Shown one piece after another: positions 30,498 through 41,000 of a stretch of DNA of 64,000 nucleotides. This DNA comes from RI-231 sp041394905 (lineage in GTDB: Bacteria; Acidobacteriota; Terriglobia; Bryobacterales; UBA6623): the NCBI GenBank assembly GCA_041394905.1, contig JAWKHJ010000004.1, positions 1 through 64,000 of the forward strand, written 5' to 3'. The translations under genes and the position numbers were made by a program. The notes beneath the pieces were generated by a model. It searched no databases, was not told where the DNA came from, and saw nothing but the letters and a program-made list of their open reading frames with translations. How positions within the stretch are numbered: the stretch's first letter is position 1; the number at the start of each line of letters is the position of its first letter.

Positions 30498-30529
30498 GGG
30501 TTTCCCGGTGAGATTTCACCGTGAAACCC
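30498..30529. promoter_or_regulatory. Operator-like inverted repeat between receptor copy A and the divergent regulator
   Basis: The arms gggtttcccggtga (30498-30511) and tcaccgtgaaaccc (30516-30529) pair at 13 of 14 positions around a four-base centre. It lies 120 nt from the receptor start and 49 nt from the regulator start. No gene ends here, so a terminator role is unlikely. A looser GAAAC/GTTTC dyad is found upstream of receptor copy B (35354-35373). Confidence 0.6.
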
Positions 30530-30549
30530 TCTTTTGAGCCCTCTTTTGT

Positions 30550-30555
30550 TAGAAT
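30550..30555 (+). promoter_or_regulatory. Possible -10 box of the membrane regulator gene
   Basis: TAGAAT lies 22 nt before ATG 30578 and 20 nt after the dyad. No convincing -35 is seen at 17-nt spacing. Confidence 0.35.
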
Positions 30556-30577
30556 CCGGGGCGAGGGTATTGGGTCG

Positions 30578-31804
30578 ATGCCCGAACTGATTCATCCGGC
30601 CAACGAAGCCGTTCGTCGGGCGTTAGTCGAAGACATCTTGGCCAGCGATCGGTTCGTCCGCTCGAAGCGTCTCAGCGATTTTTTGCGCTGCGTCACCCAA
30701 GCGGAGTTGAACGGGCAAGCTGAACAAGTCACCGAACAGTTCATCGGCCAGAGCGTCTATGGCAAGCCGCCGGGCTACAATTCGGCGGAAGAAAACATCG
30801 TCCGCGTGGACGCCCGCCGGCTGCGCTCTGCACTTCGCGCCTACTTTACAGAAGAGGGCGCTAGTCAGGAGTGGATCCTCGAGATCCCCAAAGGTCACTA
30901 CGCGCCCTCCTATCGTCAGCGTCAGCCCCGCGCCGCCACAACAGCGGTCCTCGAGCCGAAGTCCGAGACGACAACGCCTCCCCCGAGCGAGCCGCGACGA
31001 GTGAGAGGCCGCGGGTGGCCATGGATCCCCCTCGCCGCCGCCGCGGCGCTCACACTCTTCGCATCTGGGTACTTCCTCGGTCACGGCGCCGGCCATGCCC
31101 AAGCGCCAACCGAGCTAGCCCAATTTTGGGGAACGCTGGCCGACGTCCCGGGCGGCGTGCTGGTGGTCTACAGCAACTCGCCCAACCCCGTCACGCCCTA
31201 TGGACGCATCCTCGACATCTCCGAGGCTGACCCACTGCCAGACGACAGCCACACTGGCGTCGGGGAGGTGCAAGCGGTCCACCGCTTGGGAAACATTTTC
31301 CACCAGCTCGACGTGGCCTTCGACCTCAAACGCGCAGTGCTCGTCCACTGGGATGAGGTGATCGACGCCAACGTTGTCTATCTAGGCGGTCCGGCATCGA
31401 ACCCCCACGTCGCCGAGTTAGGCGAGGAAGCCAACTTCACCTTCGACCCGGTGCCGCTCGAGCGCGGCGCGCAGTACGTGATCCGCAACCGCAGCCCTAG
31501 GGACGGAGAACCAGAGATCTTCGCCTCGACGTCGCCGCTGACTCGCGACTTTGGCCTGATCCGGCTGACGCCCGGATTCCGTTCCGACAGATGGATTCTG
31601 CTGCTCGCCGGCATCACGACGTTTGGCACAGCCGCGGCGGCGGAGGTTGTAGCCGATCCGATCGGGCTCGCCCAGATACGCTCCCTCCTGGGCCAGCAGC
31701 CGGACGCGGCCATCGAGCCGTTCGAGTGTCTGGTCGAGGTTGGGATCAAGAACAACGTCCCGTTCGAGAACCGCATCCTCTTATGCCGTCCGCTCGCGCG
31801 GTAG
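30578..31804 (+). CDS. Single-span membrane protein with acidobacterial N-terminal regulator-like domain
   Basis: The protein is 408 residues from ATG 30578 (MPELIHPANEAVRR). Residues about 10-110 match a recurrent N-terminal module with FVRSKRLSDFLRCVTQAEL, IGQSVYGKPPGYNSAEENI, VRVDARRLRSALRAYF and ILEIPKGHYAPSY. In related proteins it precedes membrane, TPR or propeller parts and is presumed regulatory. One membrane helix follows (WIPLAAAAALTLFASGYFLG). The roughly 240-residue C-terminal domain outside has no name I know. It is divergent from copy A and convergent with copy B of the receptors, so it may control them. That role is inference. Confidence 0.7.
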   Translation: MPELIHPANEAVRRALVEDILASDRFVRSKRLSDFLRCVTQAELNGQAEQVTEQFIGQSVYGKPPGYNSAEENIVRVDARRLRSALRAYFTEEGASQEWILEIPKGHYAPSYRQRQPRAATTAVLEPKSETTTPPPSEPRRVRGRGWPWIPLAAAAALTLFASGYFLGHGAGHAQAPTELAQFWGTLADVPGGVLVVYSNSPNPVTPYGRILDISEADPLPDDSHTGVGEVQAVHRLGNIFHQLDVAFDLKRAVLVHWDEVIDANVVYLGGPASNPHVAELGEEANFTFDPVPLERGAQYVIRNRSPRDGEPEIFASTSPLTRDFGLIRLTPGFRSDRWILLLAGITTFGTAAAAEVVADPIGLAQIRSLLGQQPDAAIEPFECLVEVGIKNNVPFENRILLCRPLAR

Positions 31805-31835
31805 AAGCGCCGGAATGCCGGAGATGAAAACGAAA

Positions 31836-31859
31836 AACCCGGGCATCGCTGCCCGGGTT
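31836..31859. terminator. Intrinsic terminator for receptor copy B (minus strand)
   Basis: A perfect 10-bp stem (31836-31845 with 31850-31859, four-base loop) is followed on the minus strand by tttcgttttc. It lies between the convergent regulator and receptor genes. Confidence 0.8.
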
Positions 31860-31883
31860 CGGTTGAGGGTCTGAAGACTCGCC

Positions 31884-34800
31884 TTAGAACTCGTAGCGCA
31901 GACCGAACTGCACCACGCGCTCGCCCTGCGACGAGGTGATCTCGCCGAAGGTCGGGCTGGTGACGGAGCGGTTGCCAGCCTGGAAAATCGGCGAGTTCGA
32001 CAGGTTGATGAAGTCCGTGCGGAACTGCAAGTGCTGCCGCTCGGTGATGTTGAACGTCTTCTGCACGCTGGTATCGAGTGTGGTGTAGCGCGGGCCGAAG
32101 ACCACGCCGACGCCCGAGTTGCCGAAGGTGCCGACAGCCGTATCGCGGAAGGCGGTCTTGTCAAACCAGGAGCCGCCCTGTCCCACCGTCTGCGGGCCGT
32201 CGTTGCCGTCGCCAATGCGGTCGGCGCGCGCCGAGCGAGCCACCGTGCCGGAGCGGTCGACGCCGGTGATCGTCCAAGGCATGCCGGCCTTGGTGGTGAA
32301 GATGCCCGAGAGCTGCCAGCCGCCGAAGATGCCGTCGATGGCCTTGTTCCATTCGCCGCCAAACTTCTTGCCGTTGCCGAATGGAAGCTCGTAGACGAAG
32401 TTCGCGACGAGGGTCTGCTTCTGGTTGAAGAATGTTGGCCCCCACTCGGCGCGCTTGTCGCGCAAGTTCTGCCAGTAGGCCGACTGCGGCGCCGATAGGC
32501 CGCCCGAACCGTAGTAGCCAATGGCGTCGCTCATGCCCTTTTGCCAGGTGTAGGCCACTTGGAACAGCAAGCCCTTGGTCATCCGCCGGCGCAGGTTCGC
32601 TTGCAGCGAGTTGTACTCCTGGTCGCCGTTGGACTCGGTGCCCGAGATCTGCGAGATCACGCTGAGGTCCGGGTTACCCGACAGGTAGGGGCTGCACTTG
32701 CACGCCGCCGGCGTGCCGTCCACGTTGACCTTCTGGAAGTACGGCATGGGGACGACCAAGTGTGTGCCCTTTTGGCCGACGTAGCCGACTGAAAGGACTG
32801 TCTCCTGATCGAGCTGCTGCTCAATGGTGAAGTTCCACTGCAGCACGTTCGACGGACGCACGTTTTGGTCCCACAGCCGGATGTTGGCGTTCTTGTAGGG
32901 GTTGGTCTGCGAGACGGTCGAGAAGCCGTCTGAGGTGAAGGAAGCCGGCTGCGTGAAGTTGTCATACACGGCTTCGAACTCCACGTTGAACGGCGGGTTG
33001 AGCGGCAGGCGCAGGTTGGTGCCGGTGCCTTCCATGAACGAGGAGATGGTGAAGGCGCCGCGCATGACCGTCTTGCCGCCCAGCTTCTTCGGCGTATAGG
33101 CGAAGCCCACGCGCGGCTGGTAGGACTTGTTGTAGGAGTTGTAGAGCGCCCGCGAGTTGCCATCCTGGCCGGCGAGCAGCAGCTTGCCGGTGTAGGGCTC
33201 GAAGCTTGACTGGCGATCGTTGACCTCGTAGAGCGGCTGGTGCCATTCCCAGCGCAGGCCCAGGTTCAACGTCAGCTCGTCGGTGGCTCGCCAGTCGTCC
33301 TGGAAGTAGAAACCCAGGATGTACTTGCGATGTCCCCAGACGCTACCCGCCGTTCCGCGGCCGATGCGTACAGGCGTGCCGAGCAAAAAGTCCGCTTCGG
33401 CCAAGCCTTTCGACGCCGTGTTGGACTGGTCGCGCGTGAAGTTGCCGTTGTACTGCAGGAAGCCCGTCCGGCCGGTGTTGCCGGCATAGAACGTGTTCAT
33501 GTGCTGCCGCATCACCTGGCCGCCCATCTTCATCTGGTGCCGGCCGCGGATGACAGTCAGGTTGTCCGCGTAGTGGTAAGTGGTGTTGGCGAACATCGTC
33601 TGCGTGCCGATGTTGGCGCTGCCGATGTTGCTGGCGAAGTTCGAACCAGCGAACTGAAGCTGCATCAGGCCCGGACCGCGTTCGTTGCCATTCTTGATGC
33701 CGAGCTGGTCCGCTACGTTGCCCAAACCGTTGTCCGTGCCGCCGTTGTGGATCATCACGTTGTTCACGCCAAGCCGCAGCTCGTTGACGATGCTCGAGCC
33801 GAACGAACGGGTCCAGTTGACGACGCCGGCCTGGAAGGGCGAGTTGGCGAAGGTGCTAAACGTGAGCGGGAACGAGTTCAGAGTGGGATCATCCTGCACG
33901 CCTTTCGAATAGCGCGCCGAGATCGTGTCGGCGTCGGTCGGGCGCCAGTCGAGCTTCACGTCGCCCTGATCATTGGTGAGCTTGCGGTTGGGGATGTTGA
34001 CTTGGTTTTGCCGCAGGCCGCCGTTGATGGCCGCCGGGTAAAGGCTCGAGTCATTGAGCAGGTTGAGCGCCACGGGGTCGAGCCGGCTCTGCGGAATGAC
34101 GTTGTTGGCGAACGGCTGCCGCACCCCCGCGGCGTTCGTGGTGGCGTAGTCGTAAAGCTGAATCGTGCCTCCCGCAACCGCATTCGCGCTCAGGTACGTC
34201 GGATCGAGCAGGTTGGAGAAGTCGCCCTTGCGGAACTCCGCCGGCATCACGTTCATCAGCGTCGCCGAGCCCGGCTCGGAGCGCCGCGTGCCTTGGTAGT
34301 CGACGAAGAAGAACAAGCGATCCTTCTTCACCGGGCCGCCGAGCGTGAAGCCGAACATGTTCTGCCGCACGGCAACGGGCTTGGCGACGGCCGGGTTCGA
34401 GGCCGCTTGCCAGTTGCGCGCCCAGTTGTTGGCGTTGAGCTTGTCGTTCTGAAAGAACTCGAACAGCGAGCCGTGCAGGCCGTTGGAGCCCGACTTGAGC
34501 GTTACGTTGATGACGCCGCCCTGGAAATTTCCGAACTCCGCCGAGGCGTTGTTCGTGATCACGTTGAACTCCGCGATGGCGTCGATGTTGGGCTGGTAGG
34601 CGGTCAGGTTGTCCGAGACCTGGTTGTTGTCCACGCCGTCGAGCAGGAAGTTGTTGGCTTGCTCACGGTTGCCGTTCACGTAGGGACGGCCGTTGCCGCT
34701 AGAGCGGCGTCCGTTGTTGAAGCTGGCCGGATTCGTGGTGGTCACGCCGGGCACGAGCAACGTCATCGCGATGAAGTTGCGGGTCGCGAGCGGCATGTCG

Positions 34801-35252
34801 ACCGTCTGCTCGCCGGTCATCACCGCGCCGAGCTCGGTCTTTTCGGTTTGCAGCAGCGGACCGGCGGCGGAAACCTCGACCGTTTCAGTGACCGCGCCGA
34901 GCTCCATCACCACGTCGATGCGGGCGCGCTGGTTCACTTCCAGCCGGACTTCCGGCTGCACCCAGGTGCGAAAGCCTTCCGAGGCCACGCGCACTTCGTA
35001 GCGGCCTGGCGGGACGCGGGGCAGCGCGTAGTTGCCCGACTCGTTGGACTCAGTGGTGTAGGTGACGCCGCGATCGAGGTCGCGCGCGGTGACTTCCGCC
35101 CCCGCAACGGCTGCGCCGGAGGGGTCGGTGACGATGCCGGTGATGCCGGCGCTGACTTCCTGGGCCCGCGAAGGCAGGCCCGCCGCGAGCACGAGCATGG
35201 CCAAAGCCAGCCCCGCGCGCGCGATGCGATGCAACGGAGAATTCGAAGCCAT
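31884..35252 (-). CDS. Oar-like TonB-dependent outer-membrane protein (copy B)
   Basis: This is an intact 1,122-residue protein. It has a signal peptide (LALAMLVLAAGLPSRAQ), then a carboxypeptidase-regulatory domain with GITGIVTDPSGAAVAGAEVT and GNYALPRVPPGRYEVRV. The plug has ANNFLLDGVDNNQVSDNL and NVITNNASAEFGNFQGG. A long barrel with many aromatic strand ends finishes VVQFGLRYEF. The pattern is that of Oar/CarboxypepD-reg TonB receptors, abundant in Acidobacteria. It is a tandem paralogue of copy A, with the regulator gene between them in the opposite direction. Confidence 0.95.
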   Translation of the reverse strand: MASNSPLHRIARAGLALAMLVLAAGLPSRAQEVSAGITGIVTDPSGAAVAGAEVTARDLDRGVTYTTESNESGNYALPRVPPGRYEVRVASEGFRTWVQPEVRLEVNQRARIDVVMELGAVTETVEVSAAGPLLQTEKTELGAVMTGEQTVDMPLATRNFIAMTLLVPGVTTTNPASFNNGRRSSGNGRPYVNGNREQANNFLLDGVDNNQVSDNLTAYQPNIDAIAEFNVITNNASAEFGNFQGGVINVTLKSGSNGLHGSLFEFFQNDKLNANNWARNWQAASNPAVAKPVAVRQNMFGFTLGGPVKKDRLFFFVDYQGTRRSEPGSATLMNVMPAEFRKGDFSNLLDPTYLSANAVAGGTIQLYDYATTNAAGVRQPFANNVIPQSRLDPVALNLLNDSSLYPAAINGGLRQNQVNIPNRKLTNDQGDVKLDWRPTDADTISARYSKGVQDDPTLNSFPLTFSTFANSPFQAGVVNWTRSFGSSIVNELRLGVNNVMIHNGGTDNGLGNVADQLGIKNGNERGPGLMQLQFAGSNFASNIGSANIGTQTMFANTTYHYADNLTVIRGRHQMKMGGQVMRQHMNTFYAGNTGRTGFLQYNGNFTRDQSNTASKGLAEADFLLGTPVRIGRGTAGSVWGHRKYILGFYFQDDWRATDELTLNLGLRWEWHQPLYEVNDRQSSFEPYTGKLLLAGQDGNSRALYNSYNKSYQPRVGFAYTPKKLGGKTVMRGAFTISSFMEGTGTNLRLPLNPPFNVEFEAVYDNFTQPASFTSDGFSTVSQTNPYKNANIRLWDQNVRPSNVLQWNFTIEQQLDQETVLSVGYVGQKGTHLVVPMPYFQKVNVDGTPAACKCSPYLSGNPDLSVISQISGTESNGDQEYNSLQANLRRRMTKGLLFQVAYTWQKGMSDAIGYYGSGGLSAPQSAYWQNLRDKRAEWGPTFFNQKQTLVANFVYELPFGNGKKFGGEWNKAIDGIFGGWQLSGIFTTKAGMPWTITGVDRSGTVARSARADRIGDGNDGPQTVGQGGSWFDKTAFRDTAVGTFGNSGVGVVFGPRYTTLDTSVQKTFNITERQHLQFRTDFINLSNSPIFQAGNRSVTSPTFGEITSSQGERVVQFGLRYEF

Positions 35253-35855
35253 CGAGACTACCTCTTAGAGCGAAGCCGCCGAGGGCGCCTATCGCACCCG
35301 GAATTCGGCTCCCTTCTTCGAAACTAGCAACCGTAATCTCAGAAATTGCCTACCGAAACGGGCGAGGGTTTCGACAAAAAGAGGGGGACATCTCAGGGAC
35401 GGAGCGGACCGATGCCGCCTAAACCGCACTACGCGCGGCGACGAAGGAAAACTAGACCGGGAAAGCGCGCGGATTGCGACCCGACTGCGGCGGCGTTTCC
35501 TGCGCCCTGAGCGAATCGAATAATTGGAATGGCGAACGAATTTCGGATTGGCTTTTGGGGCGCTGAGGCAGGCCATCAACGCGGATGACAACCGTCAATC
35601 GGCATCGACGCGAGACCGTTGGCTACCTCCCGGGTCAGCGTCCGTCGCTTGGACCGCACCCGGCGCCTCTCCCGAGGGCCGGATACGGCGGCCCGGAGCC
35701 CCTCCAGAACACTCCTTAGAAACGTTGGTTGGCCGATTGACAGAAAATCTCGCCCAGACCAGAATGAAAGTTGGCTCTCGTGCCGTAAGAACGCCCGCCT
35801 GATTCGTCTCACCTACTTACAGGCGACGTGCGGCGCCGAGAGCCGGAGTATACCT
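35253..35855. other. About 600 bases with no supported gene
   Basis: This is the divergent region between receptor copy B and the sigma factor. It holds a short inverted repeat (cgaaac 35354-35359, gtttcg 35368-35373) and a possible TATACC box at 35849-35854. The sigma-factor frame is open leftward to 35619, but that stretch is Arg-rich and has no family match. I see no other coding sequence or RNA. Confidence 0.5.
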
Positions 35856-36404
35856 TTGGGGGACTTCGGCAAACAAGCGGACGCCGCATGGGAAACCGAA
35901 GAGCTGTTCGCCGGGAACCGCGATGGCTTGATGCGCTATCTGCGGCGTCATCTCGACGACGTTTCTGTGGCGGAAGATATCGCCCAGGAGAGCTTCATTC
36001 GGTTTTTCCAGGCGCGTAGCCAGGGCGAGGAGATTGATCAGCCTCGCGCTTGGCTATATCGCGTCGCCCACAACTTGCTGGTCGATTACAGCCGCAAGAA
36101 GCGGCCCGACCTGCTTGATGAGGATGGTTGGCTGAGACTCGAGGGCGCCGCGTCGGCGTCGTCGCACGGAATCGAAGCCCGCGCTGCGGTTGCGACGCTT
36201 CCCTGGTACAAACTCACCAACGGCGAAATACAGTGCTTGCGGTTGCGCTCCGAGGGGCTCAAGTTCCGCGAGATCGGCGAGGTCCTCGGACTGTCGATCT
36301 CGACGGTGACCAGTTATATCGCGCGCGCCATCGCAAAGCTACAGGCAACGGATTCGGGGGATCGTGGAGCACCTGAGCCAGGAAGAACTACTGCTTCTCG
36401 CTGA
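35856..36404 (+). CDS. ECF-type RNA polymerase sigma factor
   Basis: The protein is 182 residues from TTG 35856, chosen because GGAG lies about nine bases upstream and the length fits the family. Region 2 reads LMRYLRRHLDDVSVAEDIAQ with FIRFFQARSQ and PRAWLYRVAHNLLVDYSRKK. Region 4 reads CLRLRSEGLKFREIGEVLGL, then ISTVTSYIARAIAKLQ. It directs RNA polymerase to a small regulon. The last 41 bases overlap the next gene, a putative anti-sigma factor, so the two are translationally linked. The receptor downstream is a likely target. Confidence 0.9.
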   Translation: MGDFGKQADAAWETEELFAGNRDGLMRYLRRHLDDVSVAEDIAQESFIRFFQARSQGEEIDQPRAWLYRVAHNLLVDYSRKKRPDLLDEDGWLRLEGAASASSHGIEARAAVATLPWYKLTNGEIQCLRLRSEGLKFREIGEVLGLSISTVTSYIARAIAKLQATDSGDRGAPEPGRTTASR

Positions 36405-38077
36405 CGGCGAGCTAGCTGAAGACCGCGCGGCGCACATCGAGGCCTGCGCGGAGTGCGAGGCGCGCGCTGAGGCGCTGCACGGCGGGCTGGCTGCGGCCGC
36501 CGCGCAATTGCGGGCGTCGGCCCAAGAAGAAAGCCCGGAGCGTCACCAAGCTTCTTGGATCCGGTTGCGAAAAGCCATCCGCGGCGGAACGGGCGCGGTC
36601 TCTGTCCACCTGGAACCCGAAGAGGTATTGCTTCACCTCGACGAAGAACTGGCTCCGGAACGCGCGCTGCACCTGGAAACGTGCGAGGCATGCCACGACG
36701 AGCTGCTGCGCGTGCAGGCGCTGATGTTCGACATCGAGCACGAGCTCCGCGCCTTGATTCCGGCCGAGCCGCGCGAACGCCGTTTGGTCGCGGCGGCCGC
36801 GCTCGAACAGAAGCTTTATCCCCCGAAGAAGGTCGTCAGCTTCCCGCTGCGCTGGGGTGCGGTCTACGCCGCCGCAGCCGCGCTCACCTTCGCTGTCTTC
36901 GGAGGCCTCTGGACATCGCAAACCGAACCTCCGGCGTCCGTCGCGGAACCAGTTGCGGCGATCCAAGAGCCCGCGCCGATCGTTGTCACCCCATCACAGC
37001 CGGCGCCCGCAGTCGCGACTCTTACTCGCGCGGTCGCAAAACCGGTCGTCGCGCCCGCCGCGGAGATGGACGCGGAGATAGACAGAGCAGCGGAGCCGGA
37101 ACGCTTTGAATTCGCGTTCGCTCGTCCATTGGATGAGCCTTCTCGCGTGGCGATCGAGACCACGGCCGCTCCGCGCGTGAATGCGGCCGAACCGCCGATC
37201 CTTGCTTTCGCGCTGCCCACGCCGCGTTTGCAGCCGGCTCCTGCCGCTGCTCCCGCACCGGAGGCAACGCAATCAGAGGAACCTGCGAACCCGCAGCTTC
37301 TACTGGCCGGGATGCGCGCCGCCGTCCGCAGCGGTGCATGGGCTTCCGACGTGACGCCTGAGATTCGCAACGGCCGTCTGACCTTCTTTGGGCTGGCAGG
37401 CTCTGCCGCCGAGCGGGAGCGGCTAGTTACCGCAATCCGGCGGGAGCGCCGGACGCCGCCATTGAAATCGCGCTGGCCGGCCGCGCCCTGCGACTGACGC
37501 GCATGCGCTCTCTTCCAGCGTGGGCGAACGCCCGGTTGGAGGCCTGATGCGCTCGGCGCTGCTCGCCCACTACGGGGATGCCGCCCGGCGCTCGTTCCAA
37601 CAGCCGACGTCGAGTGCGCTCGATGGAGAGATTGCGCGCTTCACCGGCGAGGTCTACCGCAATCAATCGCGCTTGGTACGACACGCACACGCCCTGAGTG
37701 AGTTGCTCTCACAGTTTGACGCCGCGGCACTGGCGCCGGCCGAGAGCAAGACTCTCGACTCGCTGATCCGCTTCCACGCCGAGGGCGTCGCCGACGCGGA
37801 AGCCCAAATTTACGGCCATCTTTCGGAAGCGCTGCCGCGCCGGTTCTGGAATCACCGCGGCGACCGTAGCAGCGAGATTACCGACGTGGATCTTGCCGAC
37901 TCCACCCACACTCTGCTCGCCGACGCACTGCACCTCGACGAGACGTTGACTACGCTCCTTGGCGCATCGCCCTCTTCGATCGATGCTGGCGACGCGCAGA
38001 CCTCCGTTGGCGCCCTGCTTTATCGAATCCGCACCCGGGCGCGAATTCTCACCTCCGGGTTGGACAGCACGCGCTGA
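36364..38077 (+). CDS. Zinc-finger anti-sigma-like membrane protein, frame breaks near 37436 and 37505
   Basis: The start is GTG 36364. Two putative zf-HC2 motifs are seen, HIEACAECEAR and HLETCEACHDE. A single membrane helix follows (WGAVYAAAAALTFAVFGGLW), then a Pro/Ala-rich spacer and a small BON-like fold (IRNGRLTFFGLAGSAAERE). The frame then changes twice, continuing as AGAPDAAIEIALAGRALRLT and then SSVGERPVGGLMRSALLAHY into a helical C-terminal domain ending at 38077. Rejoined, it has about 570 residues. The layout suits a membrane anti-sigma factor that holds the upstream ECF sigma. The C-terminal domain could be a separate gene starting near 37503. Confidence 0.7.
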
Positions 38078-38098
38078 TCGGGCGATCCTAAGAGCGGC

Positions 38099-41000
38099 AT
38101 GCGGCCGCGTTTCCCAGCGCTCTTGCTGATTCTCGCTCTGGCCGCTTCGGCCCAGGAGCCTCCGCGTTCCGCCGTCCAGGGCGCCGTCCTCGACGCCTCC
38201 GGCCTGCCCCTCGATGATGTCCAAGTCGAGTTGCTGAGCCTGACCACCGGGCGTATCCGCTCGCTGCGGACAGACCAAACCGGCAGATTCTCGTTCAGCG
38301 ATCTCGATTCGGCACGCTACTCGCTTTCGTTCTTCCGCGACGGCTACGCGGCCGTCAAACAACCTCCGGTGGAACTGCTGCCAGGCTCGCCGCTCGAGCT
38401 GACCGTCCGTCTGGAGCGCCTGGGCCCGCCACTGGCTCGGCCGACCGCGGGCATCCAAACCATCGCGCTCGAGTACGGGCTCGTGCGCGAACAAATCGCC
38501 GCCGCGCCCATGCTGCTCGGCTCAGAAGGGCGAACCGCAGTGGACAAGCTCGCCCTTCTCGTACCTGGACTCACACCGGTCGAGCCCATCGAGATCGACC
38601 CGTTCTCCGGCGTCGCCGCCGCCACCTCGGCCAACGGTTCGCGGCGTTCGGCGATCAACTACCAGTTCGACGGGGCCAACAACAACGCGCAGAATCGCGT
38701 AACCGGGGCCCAGGCCGCGACGTTCGCGCCGACGCCAGACGCCATCGAAACGTTCCGCGCGGTTACCCACACCTACTCCGCCCGCGACGGTCGCAACGCC
38801 GGCGCGGTGCTGTCAGCGACCTCGCGCTCAGGCGACGCCAACTGGCACGGCCAACTCCGTGGCATCCTGCGCCCGTTCCAGAACCCGCTCGCATCCTTCG
38901 ACGGCTCGACCGACTCGCTCGGCGGTTGGGCGGGCGGAGGCCAGATCGGAGGGCCGCTTTGGAGCAAGCGCAAGCTTTTCTTCTTTGGCGACTTTGAAGG
39001 CTGGCGAACCACGCAACAGCACACACAAACTGCGGATGTGTTCTCAATGGCCGAACGCACGGGCGACTTCTCTGCGCTCGGGCAAACGGTCGTCGATCCG
39101 CTCACCAATGCGCCATTCGCGGACAACGTGATTCCCGCCACGCGGCTTGATCCGCTGATGCAGCGTTACCTCGACGCCTTCGTGCCGGAACCGAACGTCG
39201 GCGACCGCCAAGCGCGCTTTCGCTCTGACTTGGCTTCGCGGGGCAAGACGTCCGTTGGCCGCATCGACTTCAAGCCCGGCGACTGGACGTTCACCCTGAG
39301 CCACCTCTACTACCGCGCCGACGTGCTCACACCCATTGGCGACGAGGTGATCGCCCCGTCGCCCGGCGTGGCCGAGTCGCGCCGCCAACTCAGCAACAAC
39401 GTGCAGTTTTCCGCAACGTGGAGCCCCGGCGCGCGCTTCTCGCAGACCACGCGCGTGGCCGGGCAGCGCCTCTCGATCGCCCGCTGGCAAGGGCGGCAGG
39501 ACTACCGCGGCATGACCGCCGACGAGTTCGGGTTCGACTTCGCAAGCTACGGCTACGAGCCGGGGACCATCCCCGACGTAACGCTCTACGACGACCAGGG
39601 CTTTGTGCGCATGCACATCGCGCCGTTCCTGTTCTCAGAGAATTCCGCGCAGACGACCTACCAGTTCAGCCATGACGCCGAAGTGCGCCTCGGGAGACAA
39701 ACCTTCCGCGGCGGCGTGCTCTACCAGCGCGGGCTCTGGCCGTTCAGCAACACGGAGAACTTCGCCGGCAGCTTCAGCTTCCCCGGCCCGCCTGAGCCGC
39801 CAATCCGCTCGCGGCCGAACGGCCTGCGCGACCTGCTGCTCGGCCTCCCGAGCGAGTATCGCCTGCAGACGCCGCGCTCGCTCGACCTGCGCTGGCGGGA
39901 GTTCGCCGCCTACGGGCAAGCCGAGCTCCAGCCGCTGCGCACGCTGCGCGTCACCATTGGACTCCGTGCTGAGTCGCAGCCGCCCGCCTACGACCGCTTC
40001 GACCGTATCGGCGCATTTCGCCCGGGCGAGACGAGCGAGCGATTCCCCACACAGCAGATCGGCCTCATCTTTCCCGGCGATATTGACGGAGATCGCGGCG
40101 TGCTGCCTCGCGCGACGGTCGACTACCCCGGCGTCAACGTCGGCCCTCGCGTCGGCGTGGCGTTCTCGAGCGGTTCCGACAACCGCGTGGCGCGCTGGCT
40201 ACTCGGCCCCTCGGGGCGGTCGGTCATCCGCGCCTCATACGGGTTGTTCTACGACTTCGGCGCCTTCGCGGGCTCGAGCGCAGCGGCCCTGTTCCAGGCC
40301 AACTATCCGCCGTTTAGTACTGTCAACACGTACGACCTTTCGAACTTTTCGCGCTTCTCAAACACCTTCGCCAGCCCGTTGGCGTCAGCGCCTGGGGCGC
40401 AACGTCCGGATCTGGTGTCGGCCATCGTGCGCTACCCGTTCCTGGTCTTCGACCGCGACTTTCAGAACGCCCGCGCGCATCAGTGGAACTTGGGCTTCCA
40501 GCGATTACTGCCCGGCGGCGTTTTCGTCAGCGCCATCTACGTGGGCTCGCGCTCGCTCAAGCTGCAGCGCCAGCGCGAGCTGAACGAGTTTATCCGCAAC
40601 CCGCTGAGGCCGTTTACGTTCGTCCGCAGCATGCGGCGCTACTCGCGCTACAGTGACATTCGACAGTTCGAGTCAACGGGCAGCGGACGCTATAACGGCC
40701 TGCAGCTGCGCGCCAACCGCTACCTGCGCCGCGGGCTGGCCTTCGATATCGGCTATACCTGGTCGCGCTCGGACGACAACAGCTCGCAACTGCTCGGCGG
40801 CGAGCTCGTCACCGAGCCCTGGTCGGTCTCCAATTTCGACCGCCGCCAGAACCTGACCGCCACCTGGACCTGGGAGATGCGCATCCCGCGTTCGTGGAGC
40901 GACCGTTACCCCTGGCTCGATCGCTGGACGCTCGCCGGCGTGATGCGCGCGCGCTCCGGGCTGCCCCTCGACATCCGCCAGAACGAGGACCCCACTTTCA

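Noticed and set aside
30498..30529. A transcription terminator
   Set aside because: No gene on either strand ends upstream of it. It lies between two divergent starts, so an operator is more likely.
33240..35327. A 695-codon open frame on the plus strand antisense to receptor copy B
   Set aside because: It is a mirror of the codon bias of the receptor gene (Val/Arg/His-rich, no domain). The minus-strand protein is full length and has clear motifs.
35619..35855. An 80-residue N-terminal extension of the sigma factor
   Set aside because: It is Arg/Ser-rich, has no similarity to region 1 or 2, and a TTG with a ribosome-binding site gives the family length.
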